Below, piece after piece: positions 11,069 to 23,801 of a DNA stretch of 64,000 nt. A model generated the notes under the pieces. That model was not told the DNA's origin. It searched no databases and was given only the letters and a program-made list of their open reading frames with translations. Within the stretch, counting starts at the first letter, position 1; every line of letters starts with the position of its first letter. A program made the translations under genes and the position numbers. The stretch is from assembly GCA_029204225.1 (NCBI GenBank), contig CM055094.1, forward strand, positions 25,072,541 to 25,136,540. Reading direction: 5' to 3'. This DNA comes from Diphasiastrum complanatum. Its lineage: Eukaryota > Streptophyta > Lycopodiopsida > Lycopodiales > Lycopodiaceae.

Positions 11069-13769
11069 TTTTTAATAATTTCTTATAAGACATCAGACTG
11101 TTTATATGATTCTTTCCAGCATGAAGTTATTCTTCTGAAAGACTGTTGTGTCATATAAATTACTACTTGTGGGAATGGACTTGGAATTCAGATAATTCTA
11201 AGGTTAAAATGTTTCAAATTCTTAAAACTAGAATATCTCTGTTGAGTAAATGGATTTCGATGGAATAGTAACTTCTATCACTCAGATTGAAAATATTTGA
11301 AGGAGAAGTCATGTTAATAAAGTGAATCCTTTATTGAGAGCATTTATTACCGACTTTTCTTGGATTTGGATATTTCCATATATCATCTTTCCAGTTAACT
11401 TTTATGGAAATTTATAATTTCTTTAAAAGGAGGGGTGAAGTGGTGGGATAAAATTCTATTTGGGAAACTGTGGTTGCATAGTTTTCGGAAAAGAACCAGC
11501 TGTGGTATAGAAATGAGATTTTTTCTGGAAGCAATTTTGGATAGATTCAGAGTAAGATGCCTAATTGGAACTTTTCGAATAAGAGGAATTCTCTAGGGAT
11601 TGTGTAGACAATCAGGGACAAGTTTGGAATTCGAATCATTATCTATAAGTAGTGCAGTAAAAAGTCAAAGGTTACTAATTCCATTTTGATTAGAGTAGAA
11701 GTAAGTTTGATCAGAATTTAAGTTTGAGAGTTTTGTATTGGAACACCTATTCTTAGTTTTAGTACTAGGATCAGAGAGGGGTTGTTTGAGTGGAAGAACT
11801 TCTGCTATTAAAAGAAATTGGATTGGAAAACTACTGAGAGTGAATTTTATTCGTCTCAGAGACTTTTCGGATATGTTATTTACTCATGAGAAATAGAAAA
11901 TCTTTTATAGCTGAGTTGCAAGATCTTAGTGAGATATGTGAGTAACAGATGTGGGTTCTGGATCTGCCCAGTAAGAATGTGTTTATGTACTGGGTCATAG
12001 TGAGATTATTCTCATATGTGCATGACTAATCTTTTATGAATAAACTGTGTAATCCTAGTTACTAAGGCTATCTGGTGCACTTAACCTAGTCAGTGAACAT
12101 GAACATATGATCAAGTATTGTTTTGACAGATACTTGCAGAGTTAACAAATCTTTGTATGGAAGATTTATGGATTAACTTATAAATGATGTGGGTAAGGAT
12201 CTAAATCTGGTGTTATACTAGTATAATTGAATTCTTCACCTAGACATTTGAGATTTCTGAATCATTGGCAATCAACTTGAGTAGTTGATTACTCCAAGAT
12301 GAAGTTAGTTGGTAAAACGATCAGTGTGATGTGGTTTCACTAGAAACTGATGGTTTTGAATTATATAGCTTGTAAGACGCGTGATTATTGAATCATTTGG
12401 ATTCATCAGTTATAATTATGTGCATTAGATATACAGTACTCTTGGGATAGAGTATTTCTTAGTTTAGGAATAGACTCAGCTCATTAGTGATTGTATCCTA
12501 GAGCGTTCAATTGGATAGCAAATCATAATGAATCCAAGAATAATAATTGAACTGATTTTCAACAGGACTTTGGGTATCTAGATGTGATTCTGGATTGTAA
12601 TCTAAAGTTTTTTTAGTTGAAGATGATTATCATTTTAGTATGTTTTTTTTGTCTTTAATCACCAGTGATATATAGAACTTGGAAATCTAGCACTTCTGTC
12701 AGAGAATCATATTAGAATAATGTTTCTAAAATCCCATGTTTTCCTGTTGAGAAAGATTTTGAATTGATTCTTACTTTTCTTGAGTTATGTTGGACATATA
12801 CTCTAGTATCCTATAAATGATTAAGTATGGTTTTGGATTCCAGAAAGTTATGATTGGCGAATCATACAAATCTAAATATTAATGGGTGATGGATCATAAA
12901 CAATTACTTAATTGTTATTAGTGGATTATAAGGAATTGTAATGATTCTCAAGTGTGATGATTTATTCTGGGTCTATTATTTGAGTAAGAATTCAAATCAG
13001 TGTTTTGAATCTCTCTACTCCAGTATTTTATTTGAGAACCTATGGATCTCACATACATTCTCACAAGATATATATATATTTTTTGTGAAAAATTTAATTT
13101 ACCTAGTGGATGTTATTCTGCTATAGTTTATGGTCTGCAGATGCTTGAGTACAGTTCTTCATTTGATTGGATCTCCAGTTATCATAGGAGACAGACAAGT
13201 CTATTAAGATGAATGAATGTTATTTTCTTGCATTTGGTGCTAGAAACATGAGCATTTAACTCAAAAGAGTATCTGGGATACTCAGAGTTGAGTTTTAATC
13301 ATTCTATATCTTAATGATTCTCCTAGAGATTCTAGCTAAATGAATTATCATATTTTAGAATTTGGATTCTTAGGATATTTGTACTTGAAAGCTTATGAAT
13401 TATCTCAGAGTTGTGGATAATTTCAGACTGTAATTATAATTATTTTATTATTTCTTTAACTTTAGTCTCCTAAGTTAGGTTATTTCACCCAGTTTTCATG
13501 TAAGTGTTTTACATGAAGGTGATGTTACTAACTTGTGTTGAGTGTAACCCTGTTGAGAAAATATATCTCTTACTGTACTTTTCAAACTAGAGTTTCTACT
13601 CCAGAGCAGAGATTAACGATTGGAAATAGGTTCATCTTTGAGTACTTGTTTGATATGAAAGTCAGATAAGGATAATGATTTTCTAGGTTAATATTGAAAG
13701 TTAAAGGAACTACAATTCTTTCCTGTTTAAGGAGCTTCTAAGGATAGAAGCAGTTTAAGGAGGGAAGAA
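11069..13769 (+). pseudogene. Highly decayed DNA, probably the body of an old Gypsy element
   Basis: No open frame survives. The sequence is AT-rich, poor in CpG and rich in TG/CA, as expected after long methylation-driven decay. The call rests mainly on the polypurine tract TTTAAGGAGGGAAGAATG at the right edge, which is typical of the chromovirus/Tekay-type Gypsy 3' end. The left boundary was not found. Confidence 0.35.
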
Positions 13770-14290
13770 TGTTATGTCCATGGCCAGTAAATAGGATTCA
13801 GTATACTCCTAGTCTTGGATACACAGTACTCCAGTAAATCAAGCTGTTAGTTATGCCACGTCATACTGGATGTGACCCGAAAGTAACTAATATCCTTGTG
13901 AGGCCCAAAACACACTAAATGGAGTTTAGACAAGGTATGAGACAGTGTATGCATGTGTAGAGTTATCAATAGCAATTCTATGAATAGTTGGTCCATGCTT
14001 AGGACTCTATTTTAGGTGAATCTATGTATAGAGAACTTAGGGCTATGCATGGCTATGTACCCAGGTTGCTTTTGGCTCTATATATTGAGGCCAAACTCGC
14101 CCTACTCCTCATTGTGATCATTGATTCATTGCCAAGGTTTCACTCTACCTTCATGCTTCTTATTCCTTGGCTTGGGGGTGAAGCTTCTAGAGTTGATTGG
14201 TTGCTTCTACTTGGTTGGGTGGTTGCTCCATAGTGTGTTTTCCATTGTGTTTTGACTTGTAAGCAGAATCTTAGGGAGCTTCCCTTATAG
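13770..14290 (+). repeat. Putative Gypsy 3' LTR
   Basis: Starts TGTTATGTCC immediately after the polypurine tract. It holds a TATA-like CTATATATTG near 14078. The right end is uncertain, and no partner 5' LTR was found in the window. Confidence 0.4.
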
Positions 14291-14299
14291 TTATTTAAC

Positions 14300-14633
14300 G
14301 GTAACTGGATCAAAAAATATACAGAGGGTCGAAAATTAACTAAGGGTCGGATTTATACACTGGATTGGAACATATACAAAGGGTAACGGGTCGGATTTAT
14401 TAGACCCAATCCAGGTTCAAAGATGCCTAGAAAAATTAGACCCGCCGATCCGATCCAGGGTCGAAAAATTCCACTTTGATGTGATTAACATTAGGTCGGA
14501 AAAAATTTGATCTTGAGATTTTTTTTTTCGATCTTTCATAATTTTTTGTGTTTTTTCAGGAATAAGTATGAACAAGTTTCAGGTTGCTCATTACCTAATG
14601 GAATTGGGCTTGAGCATGAATTCCAACACTAAT
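14300..14633 (-). repeat. LTR fragment of the family nested at 37310-38413
   Basis: Shares with 37980-38413 the blocks 'ttattagacccaatcc', 'gatccgatccagggtcgaa', 'cataattttttgtgttttt', 'gctcattacctaatggaatt' and the end GAATTCCAACAC. Both copies end at the same place, which supports a real element terminus. Confidence 0.75.
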
Positions 14634-15420
14634 GTGGTCTTTTGCGGTTCTAATGTGGTCCTAAACGGTCCTATGCGATCCTAAACAGGCCTAATATTGT
14701 CCTAAATGGTCCTAAACGATCTTAAACGCTCCTAATGCGGTCCTAAACGGTCCTTTGCGGTCCTAAACAGTCCTTTGCGGTCCTAATGCAGTCCTATTCG
14801 GTCCTGAATGGTCCTAATGCGGTCCTAAAGGTTATTAGTTGCAGGGTTAAGGCATTTGAGCCGCGTTCAAGTTAGAACTGACTGTGGACCATAGGCAACC
14901 GCAAAGGTAACAAATGTGATCTTATACGGCCGTATTGCGGTCTTCTGTGATCTATTATGACCATATTGCAGTCATGTGCAGCTCTATTGTGGGCCGTATT
15001 TGGTCTATTACGGCCATATGCAGTTTTATGTGGAAATGGACCGTAGCCAACCGCCAAGGCAACGGTTGTGGTCTATTACGATTTGATGCGAAGTTGGATG
15101 GATCCTGGACAACCGCCAAGTCAACGGTTGCGGTCTCAGACGAAGTTGGATGGACCAAAGGCAACCACCAAGTAGCATTAGGACCGTTTGAGATCGCATT
15201 AGGACAGTTTGAGATCGCATTAGGATCGTTTCAGAACTTTTAGGACCGCATTAGAACCATTTAGGACCTTAGGACCATTTGAGACCACATTAGGACCACA
15301 TTAGGAATGTTTCAGACCATTTAGGACCACATGAGGACCATTTAGGACCGCATTAGGACTGTTTGCGGCCATTTGAGGGCACTTCCGACCATTTGAGACC
15401 GCATTAGGACCGCCCGTCAC
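14634..15420. mobile_element. Foldback-type element: inverted arrays of GGTCCTAA / TTAGGACC
   Basis: The left arm (about 14634-14830) is a degenerate array of GGTCCTAAACGGTCCTAATG units. The right arm (about 15170-15410) is the same motif in reverse complement (ATTAGGACCGTTTGAGACCG). A middle part of about 340 bases contains related CGGCCGTATTGCGGTC and CCAACCGCCAAGGCAACGG pieces, also partly inverted. I see no transposase. This fits the foldback/TIR-MULE style of non-autonomous DNA transposon, with arms built from short subrepeats. The right end may extend to about 15500, where CCCGTC/GACGGG inverted pieces occur. Confidence 0.65.
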
Positions 15421-16264
15421 CCAGATCGTCGGCCGGTCATCAACAAGGGGCATACCCACTAGATTGTTGGCCATCGATTTCCCGTCAACGACGGGCACTC
15501 TTTACTATTATATATATAAACATATTTGTTTGTGAGATTTGTGCCTATGTACGAGGTAGGAGGATGCATCCATGGTTGCATGGGTGCATCCTCCCACATG
15601 AACATTTTTAGTTCAAAAATATGGAATGGAATCTTTGATCATGAAGTAGGATGCATGACATTGTATGCATCCATCCATTTGGTAGGCCCCCACAAAACTT
15701 GAACCTTTCTATTATCCCTTGCATTTATGTATACATGCTAGGCAAAAATGTCATGTTTGTAGTTGAAAATGTCACCATTTGCCATAAAAAAATGTCACTC
15801 TTAAACATGTCTTTGCTATGGATCTTACATCTTATTTTATGAACTTACTTTTTATTTTTTTAAACTTATTTATATGTTTAAAATTTATGTTTCATGTATT
15901 ACGCCCTATGAGGGTGTCTCCCGTTATGTGTGACATTTTCTACCATTCAAAAAAAATGAATTTAGTGCATAAGCAAGCTGTTGATCGCACCCTGTTGATG
16001 TGGCCCTACAGCTTCTGATCACACCCTGGCTGTTTCTAGTTGTTTGGGTCGTGTTATTTCTGATCGCATGTTGATCTGGCCCTATAGCTTTTGATTTGGT
16101 CGTGCAGCTTTTGATCGCACCATGGCTTGTTGTGGAGGTATCGAGGCAGACAAAGTAGTTGTGATGAAAAGATGTCATTCGGATCTAATAAACGAGAGGT
16201 TGTGGATGGTGAAGCGTGGTCAAATAGACCCCATAGGTTAAGACAAGCTACCACACACAGGAGG
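15421..16264. other. Spacer with TTGATCGCACC-like short repeats
   Basis: No gene seen. Between about 15975 and 16130 the phrases TTGATCGCACC, GATCACACCCTGG and TGTGGCCCTA/TCTGGCCCTATAGC recur three or four times, giving a short degenerate tandem block just upstream of the eIF4B fragment. Confidence 0.5.
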
Positions 16265-16470
16265 ATGGTGAAGCCATGGGCAAGTGACAACATAGGATCC
16301 TGGGCTCAAAAAGTAGAACGGGGGAAAGAAGAGACCAAGCAACATGCAACGTCAGCATTGCCCGACAGAGATGAGGAAGCTTTTCCAACCTTGGACGAGG
16401 CTGTGAGCGCCGCTTCCAAGCAGGGTAAAAAGAAGAAGCTGCAAAGTGCACCTATTTGCATTGGTGGCAG
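16265..16470 (+). pseudogene. eIF4B N-terminal exon fragment
   Basis: From the ATG the frame reads MVKPW, then IGSWAQKVERGKEE, then EEAFPTLDEAVSAASKQGKKKK. In plant translation initiation factor eIF4B the N-terminus has the same order: M-S-K-x-W, GAWA-x-x-x-ER-x-EEE, SFPSL-x-EA, K-rich, then TLSEF. After the lysines this copy diverges and meets a good splice donor (CAG/GTACGT) near 16470. No later eIF4B exon was found before Copia B at 17035. The frame is also open upstream of the ATG, which argues for a captured fragment. Family recognition comes from memory of the motif order; whether it is functional is unknown. Confidence 0.6.
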
Positions 16471-17034
16471 GTACGTACGTAGGACCCAGTGGTAATAAAA
16501 GTTTAAGATTATTTGTTTCGTTTTTTTCAAATAGAACATACTAGAAAATCCACTGCAAAAGAAGAGCTTGCAAGCATAGATAGAAAAAGATGATGGTCAG
16601 TTTTCGATCGATCCAATACATGAAAATGCATGGACCAAAAAAGTGTGAGAAAGGAGAGACAACATAGGGTGGAAGCTTGGAGCCGTGAATGGATAGTCGT
16701 CACCCACATCTACGGCTATAATCACTTGCGATTGCCATCAAAGATCGCTATTGCAGAGGTAGTTGCAGCCTGAGCCATTGACAACCAAAGCTTTTTCTCA
16801 TGGTGGAATCTGAGCTGTCATGTTGTGACGATGGATGTTGGATCTGATTTGCGGAAGCAAGAGCCACGGACAACCGAAGCTTCTTCTCTTGTGGGAATCT
16901 GAGCCTTCAAGTGGGGATGATGGACAGTGGAAGTGGGGACGATGGACGATGGATCTAGTTGGCAGAAGCAGTCGTAGCTGGAGTGGAAACATTAAAAAAT
17001 CACAGGTTTCGTCCTTTTGTTGTAGGGATGTTTG
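16471..17034. other. Spacer, no recognised gene
   Basis: Contains a short direct repeat (gatggacgatgg / gtggggacgatgg, near 16910-16960) but no supported exon. The last five bases, GTTTG (17030-17034), are the left target duplication of Copia B. Confidence 0.5.
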
Positions 17035-17731
17035 TGACAATTTTATAGCAAATTCAATTCCAATCAATCCTAAAAGTGATGGAGGATGCACAAATCAAAG
17101 ATCTAGATCCAAACTATGAGCTAGAATCAAGACTAGTTACCAAAACTAGCTAATTTGGCATTTAACTTCACAATGGCCACATAGATTTGATCATATACAC
17201 AAAAGTAAAGTGCAGCAAACATACTAGACCTGTAATCAACTTCAGTACCTTCCAAAACATGTAATTAATGCATAAAATCACTCACATACAATAGCTATAA
17301 CTCGCCACTCAAAGACAATGTTGATGGAACTGGAAAAACTCGATTTTTCTTCGTATTTTGATGGAGATCCCATTACATCTTTATACATTTCGAGCTTGGA
17401 TTTGAACATTTAGGGCATATCTAATCTTATCATACCCTAACCCTAACATTTTACCCAATAGGTCATTGGATCCACTCTAAGATGGGGTCAAGATCTTAAG
17501 ATCCAAAAACAATGTAAAACATGCTATTTTTAGCTCCTAGAATTTCTCTAGCTTATCTAAGCACATGTTGGCCGCATTTCAAAAATGCTATCACATTGTA
17601 ATATGAGGAATAAAGTCTTGGGAAAATATCCTATGCTATTTGGCACATGTGGAATCTATTTACATGACCATCTTGCCAATTACAATGCATGTGACCAAAA
17701 TTGATCAAGCTAGAATCGTGAAAATCTGATA
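17035..17731 (-). repeat. Copia B 3' LTR
   Basis: Pairs over its full length with 21636-22328, with scattered substitutions and short indels. It lies directly after the polypurine tract on the element strand. Confidence 0.9.
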
Positions 17732-17798
17732 CTCCTCCTCACAATCTAGCTAGATAATAACATAACTTTACTAATTAAGCCAAGGGCTGATCTAAGCT

Positions 17799-20700
17799 TC
17801 AAAAAGCATTCTTTTGAAGAGGCTTTATCAATATATCAACAATGCATTCGTCACTTGAAACATGCTCCAATGAGACCTCCTTAGCTTGGACTTTTTCTCT
17901 TACAAATTGGTGAGCAGTTTCATATTGTTTGCTCCTTCCTTGTATGGTAGATTGGATTGGATGCTGGGTGTTGGGCTGAGATGTCATCATTGTAGATGAG
18001 TGGAATGACACCTGATCTGAGCACTTTGAGCTCCTCAAGCAACCTCTTGATCCATAGTACTTCCTTGGTTGTGGTTGTTAGAGCCTTGTACTCGGCCTCG
18101 GTTGATGAAAGAGATATTGTTTCTTATTTCTTTGATAGCCAAGAAACCACACCTTCTCCAATGAAAGTTGCAAAGGCACTTGTTGACTTTCCATCCTTCT
18201 TGTCCCTTGCAAAATCTGAATAACTAAAAGCATGCAAGTTAATGGATTCACCTCTATAAAGGATCCCTAAATCTAGTGTGCCCGAGATGTATCTCAATAT
18301 TCTTTTGGCACATTTCCAATGGATAACTAATGGATCTTGCATATTTTGACTAAGCTTGCAAACACTATAGCAAAGATCAGGTCTTGTTATGGTTATCCAC
18401 ATTAAGGAGCCAATAAGTTGCGTGTAAAGAGTGAAAGATCTTTCATCCTCTTTACTGGTTACTTTTACATCATGCTCCATAGGAGTCTCTACATGCTTGC
18501 ATCCATGCATGTTAAATCTATTGAGCAATGAAATAGCATACTTAGATTGACAAATGAAGACATAATCTAAAGATCTAAGTACTTCCATACCCAAAATGAA
18601 GTGCAAATGTCCGAGATCTACCATCTTAAACTCTTTGGATAGATCTAGCTTCGTTTTCTCAACACCTTCTAAATCATCTCCACTAAGTATGATATCATCA
18701 ACATAAAGTAATAAAAGTACAATGTCTTTTTCACTAAATCTTATGGGATCATACTCACTAGGTGTACATCCAATAGAGATAAGAAAAGTATTGAGCCTTG
18801 TGTTCCAAGTTCTAGAAGTTTGTTTCAAACCATACAAGCTCCTCTTGAGATGGCACACCTTGTCTTCCATACCTTGCTTGATGAAGCCCTCGGGCTGCTC
18901 CATGAATATGTCCTCTTCCAAATGGTCATTAAAAATGCATTTGACACATCCACAACAACCAACCAAAGTGAGAAGCAAGAGCAATGATTAGTCTTATGGT
19001 GACCATCTTTATCACAAATGCAAAGGTCTCATCATAATCTATGCCCTTTGATTGAGCATACCCCTTGGCTACAAGCCTTGCCTTGTGCTTAGAAACACTC
19101 CCATCTTGATTCAACGTGAGCTTAAAAACCCACTTACATCCAATCACATTCTTATCCATAGGTAGATCAACAAGCATCCAACTATCATTCTCCATCAATG
19201 CATTGTACTCATCACATATAGGTTGAAACCACTCCTTTGATTCTAAGGCTTTACTAAAATTTGAAGGCTCTTCCAAAGATCTGATGAAAGCATAAGAAGA
19301 AGTTCTTCCCTCAGCTTGCTTACCCTTGTCCTTGTATGTGAGCCTTAATGGCTCCATCCTTGACCTTGTGGATCTTCTTGGTGTGCTTGGTGTTCTTGGC
19401 TCTAGCTCCTCCTCATGATAAAGCTCCTCCTTGATCTCGGCTACCTCTCTTCCAATAGACTGGTTAGATGAATTACCTTCAAGCTTATGCATTCTAGTCT
19501 CATCAAAAATGATATCTCTAAAAATGAGAATATTTTGAGAAGAGGGAATGAAGATTTTGTAACCTTTGCTTGCATTGCCATAGCCTACCATGATCCCCTT
19601 CATGGATGATTTATCCTCCTTGGTTCTTGTGTCCAAAGGGACATATGTACATAGCAAATGCATCCAAACACATTCAAGTTTTTGAAATTAGACTTTTCTC
19701 CATACAACAACTCATAAGATGTTTTACCATTTATGGAGCTACATGGAACTCTATTACATAATAAGTTAGCACACATGAGAGCTTCTCCCCAAAAAGACTT
19801 AGGTAGGCATGCATCTAACCTAGAGCTTTAGAACATTCACATAGTGTCCTATTTCTCCTCTCGACCATCCCATTTCGTTGAGGGGTGTAAGGGCAAGATA
19901 ACTCCTTCTTGATCCCTTCTTGATCACAAAAGTCTTTAAAGCATTTGAGATATATTCTCCCCCATTATCACTTCTAAAAAACTTGATCTTGTGATCATGA
20001 TGCTTCTCAACAAAATTCTTGAACTTGACAAAACTCTCAAAAACATGTGCTTTAGAAAAAAGTAGATGTACCCATCCATATCTTGAGTAGTCATCTATAA
20101 AGATGACAAACATTGTAGCTCCACCATTGCTCTTTGTGCTAGCTTGTGCTAGCTAAATACACATCCAAGTGGATCGACTCGAGAGAATGACTTGTCTTTG
20201 TAATTGAGCTTGGAGAAGGTAACTTGTGATTGAGCCAAGGCACAAGCTTCACATACCCTTTCCTCCTTTGCCAAAGATCTTGGAAGGCCGAGAGCAAGCT
20301 CCTCCTTGCACATGGCTTCCATGGACTTGGTGTTGATGTGACCAAGCCTCTTGTGCCACAAATCAAATGTGGTCATGTTCCTCTCCTCGGCTACCATCAC
20401 AAATTGGTTAGGATCAACAAAAGCATCAAGCTTAAATAACCTCCCAAACCTTGTTCCCCTTGTTATGATCATCCCACTTTTCTTGATGTTGCATACATTA
20501 GTAGAGAACTCCACAATGAAAGCATGATCTAAAAGTTGACCAACACTAAGAAAATTCTGAAGTGATGCTAGGAATAAAGAGAACACCATCTATCTTAGTC
20601 TTCTTGGAAGATCCTAAGCATAAGGGAATGGATACCACACCTTCAACTTTACATTCATGATCATTTTCTGTAAAAATGGACTTTATAGGTCCTACATAAG

Positions 20701-21238
20701 GTGTGAGTTGAGAAAAATACTCCCTTCTACCCGACATGTGGGAGCTAGCCCCACTAATTATCCACCAAGGACTTTCACCTTTGACATTTGATGATGAAAA
20801 AGTTGACATCATGATTGAGTCCTCATGAGAACTCTCTTCCTCCTCTTGTCCAATGTTGGCTTGAGCTTGAGCTTGCTTCCTCTTGAAGCATTCTGAGGCA
20901 TAGTGCCCCATCTTGCTACAATAGTAGCACTTGATCTTAGATTTGTCCTTCTTGGGCTTGACTTGTGATGATGATGATGTAGATCCTCCTTGATCTCCAT
21001 ACTTTGCTTGCTCCTTTTTTAATGCTCCTCCCTTGCTCTTTGCTTTGCCTTTGCTCTTGAGAAATAAGGCTTTGTCATCACCATCATTGATGGAGAGCCT
21101 CTCCATCCTTGATTTGATATGAGCCTTCCTACTCTCGGCCATCACATTGACATATTCAATCACAAACCTACCCAAAATTGAGTAAAAAAGAAACACAATT
21201 TTCACTAGTTTTGCACTTCTAGATGAAGAAAACATCAA
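17799..21238 (-). pseudogene. Copia B gag-pol polyprotein, broken
   Basis: The order is zinc knuckle (CYYCSKMGHYASEC), protease (WWIISGASSHMSG, where the catalytic Asp of D-S-G-A has become Ile), pre-integrase (LWHKRLGHIN; CEACALAQS), integrase core (FIDDYSRYGWVHLL; FRSDNGGEYIS), RT (CKWVFKLTLNQDG; RLVAKGYAQ; SLYGLKQTSRTW; YVDDIILSGDD) and RNase H down to 17799. Long open segments remain at 18124-18984, 18929-19663 and 20546-21238, but frameshifts separate them. Gag upstream of the zinc knuckle is shortened to a few dozen codons and fused to unrelated sequence. The protease active-site change alone would inactivate it. Confidence 0.9.
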
Positions 21239-21623
21239 AACACTTGATATGAACCTAAAAGGTGTATTTTAGGACCTTAGGAAGCCTAAGAATGACCTAA
21301 TTAAGCTCTCAAATGGCTGATCCAAGTTCCTAAAGAGTGGTGGCATTCCAATCCTTATGAAAATCTCTACTAGGAGACATGTACTCCAAGATTCAACTCA
21401 TAAGAACTTTCTAATTTGGTTAGGTTGAATGGAAATGGCTCAATCTCGGTTCCTGCAGATATAACTCAGCAAAACAAGTTCCCTTTGACCTATTCTCACT
21501 CAAGTGAAACCAAATTTGGAGGTACAATCACTAGATTAGCAACTAGTATCAAGGACAGCCAATACTACTTAAATCTAGGATTTAAGCTTGAGAAAATCAA
21601 ATCTAAAGCTCACTTTTGATTAG

Positions 21624-21635
21624 GCTCTGATACCA
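21624..21635 (-). other. Copia B primer binding site
   Basis: Exact complement TGGTATCAGAGC (initiator Met-tRNA) adjacent to the 5' LTR. Confidence 0.9.
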
Positions 21636-22328
21636 TGACAAAATTTTACAGCAAATTCAATCCCAATCAATTCTAAAAGTGATGGAGGATGCACAAATCA
21701 AAGATCTAGATCCAAACTATGAGTTAGAATCAAGACTAGTTACCAAAACTAGCTAATTTGGCATTTAACTCCACAATGGCCACATAGATTTGATCAAATA
21801 CACAAAAGTAAAGTGCAACAAGCATACTAGACCTGTAATCAACTTCATTACCTTCCAAAACATGTAATTAATGCATAAAATCACACATACAATAGCTATA
21901 ACTCGCCACTCAAAAACAATGTTGATGGAAGTGGAAAAACTCGATTTTTCTTCGTATTTGATGGAGATCCCATCACATCTTTATACATTTCGAGCTTGGA
22001 TCTGAACATTTAGGGCATCTCTAATCTTATCATACCCTAGCCCTAACATCTAACTAATAGGTCATTGGATCCACCCTAATATGGGGTCAAGATCTCAAGC
22101 TCCAAAAACATTGTAAAACATGCTATTTTTAGTTCCTAGAATTTCTCTAGCTTGTCTAAGCACATTTTGGCCTCATTTCAAAGATGGTATCACAATGTAA
22201 TATGAGGAATGAAGCATTGGGAAAGCATCCTATGCTATTTGGTAAGTGGAATCTATTTACATGGCCATCTTGCCAATTACAATGCATGTGACCAAAATTG
22301 ATCAAGCTAAAATTGTGAAATTTGAATA
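21636..22328 (-). repeat. Copia B 5' LTR
   Basis: Begins (plus view) TGACAAAATTTTACAGC next to the primer site and ends at GAATA before the right copy of GTTTG. Confidence 0.9.
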
Positions 22329-22915
22329 GTTTGCACCTTTGAATTTGTTTTGGTAAAATATGGAAATCATTTCAATAATTCAAATTGCAACAAAACTTTG
22401 GAAAATCAAACTTTAAACTACAAGGAACCCCAATATGCCTTGCACACCCACGTTTGGTCGTGTTCCCACATGCAACCCTGCAAAAAGCCTTTTGTGATTC
22501 TTTCACATCCCGTGACTTCAATATATATTTTTGTTCTTTTTTCTTTTTAATATTAGTTGGGTGTGCCAGTCATAGACTGCTCACAACCCCAACGTACATT
22601 CTTCTTTTTCCTTTGTTGTACTTGAGTTAAATCTGGCTTGTAGGCTGCAACCAACATGCCACATTGGTCAATGGTGACTAATGCAGCCTGTACTATAGCA
22701 GCAACACATTTTTCTTAAGGTGCATTAAACCACATAGCAATGTGTAGCCATTTCACTACACATTGGAGCATAGAAGTGCTAACCTCCCACACTCAAACCC
22801 CAACAATCCGTCGTCATCCCGCGTCGGGTACCCCACTAATTATTGATATGTTCTAAAATATAATTCTTCTTAGTATAACATTCACGTCCAAACCACCCCC
22901 CCCCCCACCCCCCCC

Positions 22916-22950
<35 letters not shown>
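22329..22950. other. Spacer with poly-C and (CA)n tract
   Basis: No gene seen. At about 22894-22950 a C-rich run interrupted by single A bases passes into CACACA repeats. Confidence 0.6.
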
Positions 22951-23056
22951 GCACACACATGACACTCTCGATAGGAGATTGGGAGGGGGGCTTCGACCAT
23001 CATCCGTACCCTACAACCCTATTGCGTTGCGATGCTTGCCACCAAATGATCAGCCT

Positions 23057-23060
<4 letters not shown>

Positions 23061-23134
<74 letters not shown>
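23061..23134. repeat. (CT)n microsatellite
   Basis: Pure CT tract of about 74 bases. Open frames across it on both strands are repeat artefacts. Confidence 0.95.
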
Positions 23135-23136
<2 letters not shown>

Positions 23137-23309
23137 GCATACAAACCCACACACAACCACATATGCCCACAATCTCTGTCGTCTTCAACATACACATTCA
23201 TACATTGTATACAAAAGCATACACACTTACGAAGATTGTCCCTGCCGCCTTTGACCTTCGGCCGCCTGCCATCCGCGGACATACCCCACTAGTGTATATA
23301 TATATATCT

Positions 23310-23759
23310 AAGGTTGGCGAACCCGGACGCAAACGCTCGAGTCCGCGTCCAAACGCCTCCAATTTTTTTTAGAAAAATTTTCCTGTGTATTTTTTAACTA
23401 AATTTTTTTTTTGGACGCGAAATGGCCGCGTCCGACCCTGACGCGCATGTCTGATATACATATATTTATATTTATATAGGCGCACACGCACACGCACGCG
23501 CGCGCGTGTGCACACACACGCACACGCACACGCACACATGACTGTTTGCTTCTCTCTATCTACCTCTCTTTACGGACGCGACCATTTTGAATCCACGTCC
23601 AGCATCCGGACGTGGAAGCATCCCCTTCTTTTTTTTTACACAAAAATTTAAAAAAAAAAGTGCATCTGGGGTGGACGCGTCCAAGGACCCGCGTCCGCAT
23701 CCGGGTCCCGTTACCTTTGGTCTAGATATCTATCTACCTAGTTTGTGATTTCCGTTAAC

Positions 23760-23801
<42 letters not shown>

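Larger units (their letters stand above)
17035..22328 (-). mobile_element. Copia B: Ty1/Copia LTR retrotransposon with target duplication GTTTG
   Basis: LTRs at 17035-17731 and 21636-22328 bound degenerate gag-pol on the minus strand. The primer site (21624-21635) is an exact TGGTATCAGAGC complement and the polypurine tract (17732-17742) reads GTGAGGAGGAG. GTTTG flanks both ends (17030-17034 and 22329-22333). With these borders the element-strand termini are TA...CA rather than TG...CA. The N-terminal part of gag is missing. Confidence 0.92.

Noticed and set aside
22894-22950. CRISPR-like or structured array
   Set aside because: Only poly-C and CA simple repeats; no spaced direct repeats anywhere in the window fit a CRISPR array.
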